Assembly: GCA_012274445.1 (NCBI GenBank) | Contig: JAAROD010000090.1 | Span: 558,001 to 622,000, forward strand | Length of the DNA stretch: 64,000 bases | Direction: 5' to 3' | Source of the DNA: Sclerotiophoma versabilis | Lineage: Eukaryota; Ascomycota; Dothideomycetes; Pleosporales; Didymellaceae | Shown here: positions 1-11,047 of the stretch, piece by piece | Numbering within the stretch: the first letter of the stretch is position 1 | Layout of the letters: each line of letters begins with the position of its first letter | Translations under genes and position numbers: made by a program | Notes under the pieces: model-generated | The model's input: the letters and a program-made list of their open reading frames with translations, nothing else | Told to the model about the DNA's origin: nothing | Databases searched by the model: none

Positions 1-657
1 TCCTCGCCGTCCCGGTCCGCCATGATGATGGGAACCCCGATGGCCGCGTGAGTCATGGCCGTGAGTTTCTCCAAATGGACCCTCGAAAGGTTGAAACGGG
101 CCAGCAGGGAAGCCGGAAGGAACACGACCGGGTCCGTTACGAGAGGGTCCATGGTGTCCGTGAGGGCCATGGTGGCCTGGTCCGCCCTGGTAAGGACCGA
201 AACCTCCTCGTCCTCCGAATCCATGACGGCCACGGCGGCTACCGCAGTGGCCATGGCGGCCGCGTCTGCAGCGACGTCCTCCCTCGCTGTCAGGGCCTGA
301 GTCTGAGCCGGATGGACCTTCGCCGTTGTCGTTTTCATTCTCGCTCTTCTCATCTTCCTTCTCTCCTTTGCGCTCATAATGGGGAGATTGTTCGTCGTGG
401 TGAGAAGGAACATGTGCGTTGGATGGCGGAGGGGGCCCACGATGAGGCAGTCCTCCGGGACCACCAAAAAATTGATGACCCAATCTCCAAGGGTCGAGAG
501 GGGGCTGTTGACCCTCGTGGTCTTCGCCGTATTTGTTCTCGTTGCTACAACCCTGACGATTCCGACCGAAGAAAGGGTGGTTGTTGCCTTGCTGCTCAAG
601 GCCGGCAAGGAAATCCCAGAAGGGAGCGGTGTTGTTCATATAGTTGAAAGAAGTCAT
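1..657 (-). CDS. Partial gene, probable Hsp20-like (small heat-shock) protein, N-terminal part
   Basis: A minus-strand frame opens at an ATG (657-655) and stays open to the left edge, 219 codons, so the 3' end lies outside the window. The product begins with an aromatic segment (TAPFWDFLAGLEQ), then a Pro/His/Gly-rich stretch, an acidic Lys/Glu/Asp stretch near residues 95-125, and a Gly/His/Arg-rich region with repeated GHHGPHGHHGP-like units. From family knowledge, several filamentous-fungal Hsp20/alpha-crystallin proteins have such a low-complexity N-terminus before the chaperone domain. That domain would lie beyond the edge and is not visible, so the assignment is inference. It could instead be another Gly/His-rich disordered protein. 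The plus-strand frames here are shadows of this one. Confidence 0.5.
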   Translation of the reverse strand, partial: MTSFNYMNNTAPFWDFLAGLEQQGNNHPFFGRNRQGCSNENKYGEDHEGQQPPLDPWRLGHQFFGGPGGLPHRGPPPPSNAHVPSHHDEQSPHYERKGEKEDEKSENENDNGEGPSGSDSGPDSEGGRRCRRGRHGHCGSRRGRHGFGGRGGFGPYQGGPGHHGPHGHHGPSRNGPGRVPSGFPAGPFQPFEGPFGETHGHDSRGHRGSHHHGGPGRRG

Positions 658-1689
658 GATGAATGTCGATGATGAAAGAAAAGGAGCATTACGACCTACC
701 TGACCAGGCACTTATACAAATCCATCTTACCAGGCATCAGGCTTCACGTGCAGGCGTACGTATGTTCACCCCTCCTCGCCACGACCGGTGTGCAATCGCC
801 AAATGCGCCTCATTGCGTCACAAGCCAATAGCATGGGTCTTCCAGAGGTACTACGAAGCAAGTGGAATTTACAAGAAGAGTCATGGCAGATAGGCGTTGC
901 TGCCGCGTCTCATGGATGTGTCTAGCCTTCCAAGTGGTAGGCATAAAGGTGGTTGCGCGGCCTCCATCTGTTCCAGAAAGGGAAAGCTTAAGAAGACAAC
1001 GGCGGTTGTTTCCTCCGATGTGGCGTAGTGAGGCGTCTGTTGTGGCGAAAGATGCGTCGAGTGATGCGTTGGCAGAAGTCGTTGTGTTGTCCTTGGAGGC
1101 TTGCAAGAGCTTCGATACTGATGTGGATCAACTCTCTTCCAGACGGGTTCGGAAGGGAATCATCCAAAAACGCCAAGTCCGCTGCTGTTTGTTTGACATG
1201 GAAGCTGATAGTTTCCCCGCGCTGCTGTTTGCAGCCATGGTTCCCTTGCTGCAGGAATGACGCAATCATGCATCAGAAGGCATCAGAGCCAAAGAAATGG
1301 AGGTCTAACAGTTGTTGGTTGCAGGAACTGCTCTCAAGCATGGAAGGCATGATTTGTGTACTGAAGGGACGGTATCTGCTGCTACAACGAGTCCATCTGC
1401 GGATTGACAAGATGACTTATGGTACGTCTTAGTCCTTGGATGATTATATGTACAAGGTACAGCAAGGCAGGGCTGAAGTTCAAGTGAGCGTCTGGTGGCG
1501 AACATGTCTCTCGCCTAACTAGCGCAACCAAGTGGGGTAGAGGGGCAGCTTCCTCATGACGCCAGGGCCAAGCAGAATATACAAACAATTGCTTCATCAG
1601 AGTTTAGCACACCATTCCGCAAACACTTCACTTCCACAACCACTTTCCACACCAAAATAACACCACAGAATCAATTGACCACCTCCGCA
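658..1689. other. Intergenic region between divergent genes
   Basis: Lies between the divergently read partial gene on the left and the SRPBCC gene on the right, so both promoters should be here. Open frames at 862-1260 and 988-1269 overlap on opposite strands and show no domain, Cys pattern or splice logic. I see no gene in it. Confidence 0.5.
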
Positions 1690-2245
1690 ATGCCTGCTAT
1701 CCCCACTTCCACCTCCGTCAGCGAGTCTGCTGTCATTGACGCACCCTTCAGCGATGTCTGGCACCTGATCAAGCTTCAGGACTTTAGCAAGTTCTGGTCG
1801 AAGCTTGAGAAGAGTGAATTCGTCAAGGGCACCTCCCCTGAGACCGACATCGTCCAGTGGACATTCAAGGATGGTCAGACCCTTGAGGTCAAGCAAGAGG
1901 AGCACTCCGTACGTTTTCGCGATTATCGAGTGTGGACCAGTGCTAATGTTGGCCACAGAGCATCGACCACTACATCACATACTCTGTCATCTCTGCTAAG
2001 CCCGAGCTGAGCTACACCTCCGTTGTCTCTACTATTCGCGCATACCCCGTCACCTCCGGCAAGCACGAGGGCCAAACCTTCATCACATGGACTGGCAACT
2101 TCTCCTCAGATGCTGATGCCAGTACGTACAACTATGTCTCATGTGTGTATACAATATGCTAACAGACACAGGCGTCATCCAGGACGCCAAGTTCAAGCGT
2201 CGCGAGGCTCTTGATGACCTCGCCAAGGCCGCCTCGAAGAAATAG
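1690..2245 (+). CDS. SRPBCC/START-like (Bet v1-fold) ligand-binding protein
   Basis: Three exons: 1690-1908, 1959-2121 and 2172-2245, giving 151 residues. Introns 1909-1958 and 2122-2171 have GTACGT donors; the second has a TGCTAAC branch site. The ATG at 1690 is chosen because the frame upstream of it opens only with a TTG. The N-terminus (SESAVIDAPFSDVWHLIKL) is the standard first strand and helix of the polyketide cyclase/START-like SRPBCC superfamily. The C-terminus is the expected long helix (REALDDLAKAASKK). Members hold a hydrophobic ligand in a deep cavity; many fungal ones have no known ligand. There is no signal peptide or membrane segment, so it is probably cytosolic. The second intron has two in-frame acceptors six bases apart (AG at 2164-2165 and 2170-2171), so a two-residue variant is possible. 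Confidence 0.85.
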
Positions 2246-2853
2246 ATTGCTAGAAGCCCCTGAGGGCTTGGAGATGGGGAGCATGATGATTTCACTGCCT
2301 GACGACTTCAAAGATGCGATCCATCTTTGCGGCTTTTGGAGGCATGGACGAATGGATATACAAAATGATCACAATATTCTCTACGATGAACACATCTCTT
2401 CTTTAGTGGAAGATGACTGCTGATTGTTATCAAGCTCGTCCAGCAATGATCTCTAAGCCCATGTGGTGGAACTGCGACCTGCCTTGACAGAAGGCAACGA
2501 GCTACTTCCTGCATTCCACGCTCCCTGCTTTGTACAGCTAACGGCGCACTCAAAGGCCCAGGGGCTGGAAAGGCTAACTTTGACCTTCTGCAATATCTAC
2601 CCAACAAGCCTGTGAAGGTAAGAAGGATGATCCCCGGCATCTTCTGCGTTGCGCTTCTGGCATCTTCTTGTGGCGACACGACGCGATGGTTGCATTTGAA
2701 TTGCTTTATCCAAGACTGTGCAGAGTCGGATCCCAAGATTACTGGATATTGGGCTGCATCGACTTAGGAGGCCAATATTTTGAGGTTTGTCGGTTACTTT
2801 GCTGCGTATGATAACATCTGCGGTCTCGCGACCGCCCTGTGCGGAGGATCCTT
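2246..2853. other. Intergenic region between convergent genes
   Basis: Holds the 3' ends of two convergent genes. Small overlapping frames on both strands have no recognisable content. I see nothing else. Confidence 0.5.
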
Positions 2854-4263
2854 TCAAGTGTTGCTCACGTGTACAGGTGATGATGGTGCAGATGAGTGGC
2901 GATGATTTGTCCTTCCCTGACTTCCAGCCTTGGGTCTTGAAGTCCAGTTCTTGTGCTTTGAATGCATCGGTGCGGTTCGCTCTGGTTCCTTGGGATTGTC
3001 AACTACTTTGACCGGCCAAGGGAATTCCAAGGCTGCTTCTTCGTGCTGTCGGAGGATACAGTCCTGACTTTCTCGTTCGCAGCCTGAATCACTCGACAAT
3101 TCAATGACTTCACCAGGTTCAGCGATAAACTCAGCAAAAGTTGCTTTGTCTGTGCTTGAGCCTCCAGTCTTCCGTTCGTCTGAGCCGAGGTGCGTATTGG
3201 TGGACGTTGAGTTGTTAGTCCGTCTCAAGCTTCCATTTGACTGCGTCTTGGAAGAGCGCAGAGATTTACTGATCATACCGGCTTTCGCAAACACATGTTT
3301 TAGTAGTGGACGAAGAGTCGCCAGGCACCCTGCTATGATACTGGCACCGCACTCGATTGTGGACCAAATGGCGATGTTAGTCGCGTTCCAGAAGAAATCG
3401 TCGATTTGAGTAAGACCGTCAACATATTGGAATCGGATCATGGAGCATATGCAGGCGCTTGCAGCGAGACAGAGGATGAAACCAACAGAGATTTTTGATC
3501 TCCGGTCCATGTTCGCATTCCAGAGGACGATGATTGGTAATACAACAAACACAATATCGGTGAGGGTGGAGAACGTAGCTGTCATCGACTTATCAGTATG
3601 ATGTTCGGGTACTGGAAAGTTATGAACTTCTCACCTGACTGGTATGCAATGAACCGGTCAAGGCCTCTTGAGGTACACTGTCCCTTCAACTGCTGCAAAA
3701 CATATTCATCAACGTTGGGACCGCAGCGGAGGATACAATAGAAGAATGCGGCAACTGAAGAACATACGTTGACACCTATGGTCACATATATGAGCATGAT
3801 GTGCCATGATGCAACCACGATGCGCGCAAAAAAAATGCCGAGTGAGATCTTGACCGTCATCATCGCTATGAGGTAGGTCGATTCGCTCACAACGACCCAC
3901 TATCTAAGTCAGCTCTATCACCTCATGTGCTGGCTTTGCTTGCCTTCGTGAGTCTCTGCAGCCCTTCAAGACTCGTGACATGCGTGCCTCCGCCATTGGC
4001 TTCGATGTACAATTGCGATCCCGAAAAGACCGTAAAGATCATCTGCGCCCTTGTCAGCTGTGGGTAATCTCCTACGATTATCTGAGAGTGATTCTTACAC
4101 CAGCAAGAACCATGGTCGCATCATCCCAGCCAAAGCTTGCGATGATCCAAGTACGGGTCCATATTCGAAGTATGATGAAGAACCATGCGAGGACCAGAAA
4201 CGCGATTGTTATCCTCTCTGATTGTTTGCCCGCCTGAGCGACTTCATCGAAATCATGCACCAT
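2854..4263 (-). CDS. 7TM fungal rhodopsin-domain (PTH11/SAT4-like) integral membrane protein
   Basis: Four exons on the minus strand: 4263-4099, 4057-3944, 3899-3635 and 3578-2854, total 422 residues. Seven hydrophobic segments are visible in order: ITIAFLVLAWFFIILRIW, the MVLAG/MIFTVFSG region, YLIAMMTVKISLGIFFARIVV, IMLIYVTIGVNVCSSVAAFF, TLTDIVFVVLPIIVLW, VGFILCLAASACICSMI, and NIAIWSTIECGASIIAGCL. The fifth- and seventh-segment motifs (TDIVFVVLPI, WSTIECGASIIAGCLATLRPL) are diagnostic of the fungal rhodopsin-like family (Pfam PF20684), which includes PTH11-type surface receptors. No CFEM domain precedes it. The cytosolic tail of about 160 residues is Ser-rich. Intron 2 (3943-3900) is a GC-AG intron. 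Known family members act at the plasma membrane; the ligand here is unknown. Confidence 0.85.
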
Positions 4264-5546
4264 ATTCAGCTCAAAGGTTGTCGAGCGCGAGAGCAGGCAC
4301 CACGTGCTTTTAGCGAAGGTGTCGTGCCAGACGACAGCGTGAGGCGTAATGAGTGAAAGAAGATAAGTGACGGACAGAGACGAAGTCGTGCGTTCAGCGG
4401 AATAGCGAACGGTTGGCTCAGTAGCTACATATCGGGTGCAGCTCGAGTATATGGACGACGTTCCACAACACCGGCCTTCACGCCACGTTGGGAAGGGTAG
4501 GTGCACAAGGTAGGACAGACTTGGTGACGAAACGCGTTCATCGGTCCAGGCAAAAGAAAGGTCGCCGAAGGAGCGGTGCAGGCCCCCTCATATGGATACG
4601 AGACGAACCCTTCAAGTTGAGAGCTGAGAAGATTGACGTTGAGTTCTCCGCAGCGAGGCTTGCAGGCTGTGCATCGTAGGCTCCCTACACGGTACCTACT
4701 CCGCACGTTTTCATTCCTCTTTCCCGGAGCTACATAGTTCGGCCCCGGATCAAGCACGTTGAGGGGCTTTGTTAGCGAAAATAAGGTTCGGGCTGGACCG
4801 CGCCGTCATAAATCATCAAAAACAAATCTAGGTACCGCCCTAGCACCTATGGAACACATTCTGGTGGCGTGCGATGGTAGGGAGCGCGGCGGTCACATAA
4901 ACACTGGCCACGATTGGTTCTCATGCTTCGCTTGTTCTCAAGTATGCCGTGATCGTTTCGTCACACTCACATGCGGGTGATGATGATGCAGGAAAGCGCA
5001 GATGGGAGCCAAACAATCTCCACCGCACAGACCCATTTACCTTTTCAACCTCCTCTGACATTACGCAAGACCAAACCTACACATCCACAGCAAAAAAAGC
5101 ATGTAATACATCATAAAAAGTCGTTAAGATTTGGGATCTGAGCGCAGCTAAGGATTTGAAAAGCTGCAGGGTCGCGCAAGGGGGACAACGCTCTGCCTGC
5201 TGTTTATGTTACTTCCACCCAATCAACAACGCCACAAGAACCGCCTCGTACGACAATCGCTGCGAGCGCTGGCCAAATCGAGCTGCAGCGCCACGATACT
5301 GCAGGCTTGAGACGTTCTCGCCGACCATCAAGTCGAAGCATACGTTGAGTGCGTCAAGACCAGCTGCTCGCATTCAGCCATTCACTCCGCAAGCACTTCT
5401 CGCATTCACTCGCGAAGGACCCTGGACCCAAGAATTTGCGCTCCTAAGCCTCGCACTCGCTATTCCTGCTGCTCTAAGCCGTTACTTTCCGTTATTTGGG
5501 TCCGACGATTACACAGCATTTTCGTCGATAACAGTAAGCTGGCAAC
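4264..5546. other. Intergenic region, divergent promoters
   Basis: Separates the divergent 7TM gene and APC10. A long plus frame at 5156-5644 overlaps the APC10 start in another frame and reads as low-quality Arg/Ser-rich sequence, so it is not called. CT-rich stretches just upstream of 5547 fit an APC10 promoter or leader. Nothing else is seen. Confidence 0.5.
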
Positions 5547-7008
5547 ATGCCCCCATCAACGAGAAGACGAGTACAGCATCACATGCCAGCACCACCGGCG
5601 GAATTCTCCGGCAGCGACGAAGATGTAGACGAGGAAGAGATTGATCCTGAAGGGGAGGGTGGTGATGTCATGGGAGATGAAATGACAGCAATGGAGGGAG
5701 AGGAAGACCTAGAAGAAGAGGATGGGCTCGGTAAGTCTTTCCTTGTCGCTTGTTGCGGCTCCATCCTGTGACACGTTACGTGAGCTTCACATGTTGAACT
5801 ACTCTATTTCGAATTCACTCGAGACTTCTACCACCGTGTTACCCGCGTCGCGCAGCTCCGCCAGCTCGTGTACCTTAAATGGGTTGTCCAAGATGGCTTC
5901 CAGAAGTTGACAAGTGGTCACTCTTACATGTTAATGCACCTTCATTTGTGAACTCTATTGACCCTTCGTAGTATCGCCAGGTGGCCCAGAAACACCCCTC
6001 CCAAACCTCGATCCACCACCCTCCTACCTGCGTGAGATCAGCACCCTAGCATCCTGGACAGTATCCTCTTCGAAACCTGGCTGCTCAATCCCTCAACTTC
6101 GGCATCCGTCCCCCTCGCTCTTCTGGCAGTCCGACGGCCCTCAGCCGCACTACCTTAATATCCACTTTTTCAAGCTTGTCCGTATTGTTGGCCTACGCCT
6201 GTATCTCGACTTCGAACAAGATGAGTCCTACACACCGACACGCATCATCTTCCTTGCCGGCTCCGGAATGAATGACCTGCAAGAGTGGGGCGAAATGCGC
6301 CTAGAATCGCCTCGAGGCTGGATATGGGCCGACTTCAGTAACGTTGGCGACGCTTCAGACGACTCCTCCGCAGAGGAAGAAGACAGCGAAGACGATGAAG
6401 CATTCCAAGCACGCATGCTCTCCGGCCTCCACCGCCCACGCAACCGCAGAACATCAGAACACCGATCCAGCGACAGCGAAAACATGCCTCTCCCGCCTCA
6501 GCGCCAGCGCGTCCCCAGTAACTTTCCTACACATCTCGAAACCCCTCAGCCGCCCTTCGATACTCCCGTCACAGCGCCTCACCTCCCGCAGCATCGCACC
6601 CCACAGTTCACCCCCCAATTCACCCCTCAGACCAATCACGAGACGCCCACACTACCGCGCCCCACGCCCCGTCTTCCCTTCAGCAGTCTCAGTCCAAACG
6701 CCGCACCACCGTCTGTCCGCCCAGCGCGCCGCCCGAAGATGCCAGTGCTGAGAGCGCATCTAGTGCAGATCAAGATCTTGGAGAATCATCAAAACGGGAA
6801 AGACACGCATCTGCGCGGGTTGCAAATCTTCGCGCGGAATGATGAGGCCGGAAGGAGTCCTGTGAGGGTCGGAAAGGTTAATGCGAGTGATATGGTGACG
6901 GGGGTTGATTTAGGCGAGGTGGGAACGATGAGGACTGGGCGAAAACGAAGGGAGAGGGAGGAGGTTTTAGACTTGGGTGGTTTGGGTGGGGGGTTTGATA
7001 TTCGTTGA
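5547..7008 (+). CDS. APC10: Anaphase-promoting complex subunit 10 (DOC domain)
   Basis: APC10/Doc1 is the processivity and substrate co-receptor subunit of the nuclear APC/C ubiquitin ligase. Exon 1 is 5547-5730 and exon 2 is 5972-7008, total 406 residues. After an acidic N-terminus (Asp/Glu-rich, residues 20-60) the DOC domain is plain: REISTLASWTVSSSKPGC, FWQSDGPQPHYLNIHF, DESYTPTRIIFLAGSG, then SPRGWIW and, far later, LVQIKILENHQNGKDTHLRG. Residues 188-317 form a 130-residue acidic then Pro/Thr-rich insertion that splits the DOC domain. The protein ends in Ile-Arg, the known IR tail that docks on the Cdc27/APC3 TPR groove. The intron between the exons is 241 nt, unusually long here, and may hide a small exon (see findings). 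A second subunit, APC4, is at 43575-46211. Confidence 0.93.
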
Positions 7009-7358
7009 TTTTGGGCATGTTGTTTGTGGGCATTACAAGAGATCACGAATATAGCGCTGTTAGCATATGATAATGTCGAGCATAGCACTAGGGTGACTAT
7101 ATATGGAAATCAAGAATTGTGCATTGCTCAAACGCTCTAACTATTTCCTCTTTCCCTTCTCGACTTGACTTTTATGTACAAACCTAACGAAACCCAATGT
7201 GACACCTCTATGCAGCGCCGACGCCATGCATATTAGGCTACCCGAAAGAAAGCATTAGTACAAGTCCGACTGACACAGTTTTGGAAGCGAGTTCTTTTCT
7301 TCACTTTTTGTGCTGTACTTCTGGAGCTGCCCTAGTCTCAAGGCATGAGGTAGTGTGC
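7009..7358. other. Intergenic region between convergent genes
   Basis: Short 3'-to-3' spacer between APC10 and the elongase gene. I see no coding frame or repeat in it. Confidence 0.5.
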
Positions 7359-9424
7359 CTAGAACAGACCCTTACCCTCGTTCTTGTTGAGAGTGTTGTT
7401 AATGTCCTTGGGCTCGGGCTCCTTCTCAGTTTTGAGCTCAGGATGCTCATCGTCAGAGACATCGTTCAGGCTCTCTACGCTTTGTGTCTGCTTGTTCTTG
7501 TTCTTGTTCCTATTCCTCTTCTTCTTCGATGGTGTGCCGGTCGGTGTGCTGGCGACATCGTTCTGGCCCTGTTCCCGCTCGGCGTTCACGTCATCCGCGT
7601 TCTGCTGTGCCTTCTCCTCGATCTTGCCGTTCGTCTCCTTGGCTTGCTGCTGGACTTTGTCCTTGGTCTCGCCGGCCTTGTTAACAACGTCCTTTGCGAT
7701 GGCCTTTGCCTTCCCGGTTAGGCTTTCAGCACTGTCATCAATCTCCTGCAGGCGCTGGCTAGCCTTGCGTTTGATGTTCTGTACGAGTTCCTGGTTCGAC
7801 GGGCTCAGACTTGAACGGGGGTTCTTGACATCGCCGTTAACGTTCTTACGTCCACGAGTGGAACCTTTGTTGGCGTTGCTGTCCTTGCCCTCCTCGCTAA
7901 TGGACTCTATCTCGCGCTCGATACCGTGGAGAGCGTCACCAGCGGCCTTTGAGATGGGGGTGTGCTTGGACTGGTGCTTAGCCTTGGGGTTTGTGCGACG
8001 GAAGTAGGACTTGACGAAGAAGCGCATGAAGAGAATGGTAAGAGGGGCGAGATATATCAGGTTGAGGTAGATGGCAAAAGCCTGACCGGACGTGTCGATG
8101 CAAGGAACGTGCTGGTACTCGGTACGGTAGACGACCCTGTCTACGGTATGGGTGGTGTGGTGCTGAAGCAGATGCTGTACCGGGTTTTCGTGGGCAGCGA
8201 CCGCGGTCGGAACGTGCAATTGCTGTGCAGGAATGATGGAGGAGCCAGGTACAGGAATGTTTTCAGCGAGACCTTCGTCGCCAGCTGCGCGGTAGACGAG
8301 CTTCCACAAGAACGCAAGAGCTGGGCCAGTTGCGGTTGGCAGGACCGCAGTAGCAGACTCGGTGACCGAGGAAACGGCAGAAGAGATAGTAGATGCGATC
8401 GAGGAAGGCTGTACGCTAGAGGTGACCTGCTCAGCAATCTTGTGTGCGACCGACACCGGGACGGTGTATGAAACGAAGAGGTGGAGAGCAGCGAAGCTTG
8501 CTCCAACGAGGAACTGGGTGATCTGCATCGTGGTAAGGGTGCGCTTGACAAAGTTGGGCACGCGGTAGCCCAGGGCGGAAAGCGTGTAGTAAGTGTACTG
8601 AAGTAGTCAGTCGTTGTAAGGTCGCAATGCAGGATTGACAGAATACATACCATCATGGCGTGGATACCGGAGTTAATCTGAACAAACATCCAGATAGGTG
8701 GAGACATATAGCGCATGCCAGCCCACATAGACAACATAGCACCGGCGTGGTGGTACTTCTGGAGAGTCGTGCTACGCTTTCCTTTTACCAGAATGATGAC
8801 AGTATCGAGGACCTCGTAGAACTTGGAGAGGTAGAACCACCAGCCCCAGAAAGCAAGACCCTCATTCCACATCCTACCAACATCGGTGGTGTCTGGAAGG
8901 CCGTTCGGTCCCACATGAATGTTGGTGTTCCTGCTTCCCCAACTGTTTGTGTCCGGGTTGTATGTAACGGCGTCACCGAGACCTCGAGGTCCTTGGATCT
9001 TGCAGAGCGCATCGACAGTGCCGACGAAGGAGTTGGGCTCCCTCCAGTTGGGGAACGACGCCTTCAGGCCGTAGAACATGGCGAAGCAGGTGACGGCCGA
9101 GTAAACAGCGAGAAAAACATTGTGGGCGATAACGAATGCCTTAAACCAGCCGTGGCTGGCGATCCTCCACGGCTTGTTGCCATGCTGGCGGTTGTACCAG
9201 TTGAGGTAGGTGACAGTAGCGGCGTAGATGGCGGCAATGGTCAAGGGGACCTTAGGGTCAAGCGCCTTCTCAAAGAGATCCTGTGGGATTTGGAATGGGT
9301 TTGCGAGAGTCGGTTCGCCGCTGTACGGGTTCGTGATGGGCGGTGGTGCAGCGTCTGGGGGAAACCTCAGGACAGACCATGCAGGGACCTCCCCAGGAAA
9401 GAGAGATGGGCCTGCGCCAGACAT
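7359..9424 (-). CDS. ELO-family very-long-chain fatty acid elongase with long C-terminal tail
   Basis: Two exons, 9424-8651 and 8597-7359, joined by a 53-nt intron, giving 670 residues. ELO proteins are ER membrane condensing enzymes that add two carbons from malonyl-CoA to long acyl-CoAs. Diagnostic motifs are KFYEVLDT (residues 201-208), LQKYHHAGAM (221-230, with the paired His 225-226 and Gln in place of the first His of HxxHH) and, across the splice, NSGIHAMM followed by YTYY. Hydrophobic segments cover roughly residues 60-360, including LNLIYLAPLTILFMRFFV. Typical ELO proteins are about 300-350 residues; here about 260 extra residues follow, charged and disordered with an Ala/Lys/Gln/Glu-rich helix region and a KKKRNRNKNKNK basic run. 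Acyl specificity cannot be told from sequence. Confidence 0.9.
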
Positions 9425-11047
9425 TGTGACGTCGCTATCTGATTCTCAATCGATTGAGCTGTATGGGCGCGTGGGCAGATTGAATGCGCCAGGTGTGTTA
9501 ACAATGCGTCGCGTAAAGATAGCGGTGCGAGGTGGTCGGTGAAAGTGTGCGCTGCGAACTCTTGCAGTGACGTCGCTGGCACTAAAGACAAAGCGCGTGT
9601 TTGTTGGGACGCGTGCGTACTTGCTCTTACCCGTCTTCAAGTCTCTCAGGACAACAAACAGCGGATGCACGCAAATATACCCAAAGCTCAAGAGCACGAA
9701 CGCTGGGATCCTGCACGAATGTGGCACCCGTCTTTCGGACTTGTGGCTCGAAAAAGCAGGCGAGGGCTGTTGGCAAACGTCTTGGTGATAGAAATTCCTC
9801 TCTTTCGGCAGGCTGGCGAATTAAAAACATGACATCAACCGAGGCAGGCACTAGCAGGACAGGCCTAGACGCACGATCTACAAACGCGACATGCATTTTA
9901 GCAAAACATTGGCACCACGGTCTTTTAGGCGTGCTTTGCTATCGCAAGGCTAACAGAATTGGTCTTGAGCTCTTGAGCAGGAGTTTAAGCGATCCTCCCG
10001 TGGAAGCCAGGGAGTCGTTCTAACATGGATGTGTACCCTGCGTTCTACCACGTCCGAAGAGACACTTGGCAGTTGTCCTATAACACAAACAGCAGCTGCA
10101 ATTGACAGCGCAACGCCTGGAATGCTGTATGATTAAATCGCAAAAATTATGTCCCTATGATTATTATCTCATACCACCTTTAAGGAAAAGTTTAATCTAT
10201 ACTAAGGTGGTTGATAAGTGTTGCTGTGTGCTGCACGGACGTGGCTCTTCGGACGTGACAGGGTGCAGTATAATATATGTTCCAGTGAACGCGCACATTT
10301 CCACAGATTGACAGTTCCGCAGGACGCATGTCATCCAGCTATATGATTGTACGAGGCAGCTATAGGCTAATAAGAAAGAGCACGTAGTTACAGATAGATG
10401 AGAATTTTTACAAGATGATTCTAGAGTATATGTATGACGTATTTCTGATACATTCTCACAGCATTTCCAACGCATTCTGGTATATATGACAGTTGAAGTT
10501 GGAGTTTTTAAAGTTGAAGTCTTAAAGTCAAAATCTATTAGAATATAAGTTTTAGCTTTATGTTTGAAATGTGTACGAAAAATCTTAATAGAGAGTTATT
10601 ACTTCAGACACATGTTCTGAAAGTGTTCTCTCCTTTTACGCTAACCTCCAAAAACCTATGGCTAAATGACATAAACGTTCGACAACTTCGAAGAGACGCG
10701 ACGGGCACGGTAAATATAGAGAAAGCATTATAAATCGGGATGTTAACAGTTACAGGTAGCCTGCAAATTGACACGGAGACCTCCAATGAGCTTAGGCTGA
10801 TCGGACTATGCTGGTGGTGGTTCATTTATTTTCATTCATACGTCACGGCATGCTAAACTTGGGTATCTATTTTGTGGCTGTTGAAGTGCCTCACCCTATC
10901 CACGTACGCCAAAACAGATGCTTGGACTTTTCACCCTCGCTCGGAGGCTGAGCAGGGTTCGATACGCACGCCCATCTTCTGGTACATGCTCTCGCAGATT
11001 GTTGAAATACACGAGCATTCGCGCTCAATCAGTGTTGATTGCCACGC
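9425..11047. other. Intergenic region with AT-rich tract
   Basis: Contains the elongase promoter on the left. From about 10100 to 10870 the sequence turns clearly AT-richer than its surroundings and has no credible frame. An 8-bp perfect inverted repeat (ACCACCTT at 10173-10180, AAGGTGGT at 10204-10211) lies in it. It may be a decayed (RIP-type) repeat, but no element ends or coding remnants are recognisable. Confidence 0.45.

Noticed and set aside
48..647. 200-codon plus-strand frame
   Set aside because: It is antisense to the open minus frame that starts at 657 and reads as Arg/Gly-rich nonsense with no domain; the minus frame has protein-like low-complexity order.
5156..5644. 162-codon plus frame before APC10
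   Set aside because: Overlaps the APC10 start in another frame, no family features, composition of a leader region.
7384..9442. Long plus-strand frames over the elongase gene
   Set aside because: Antisense shadows of strongly coding minus-strand exons.
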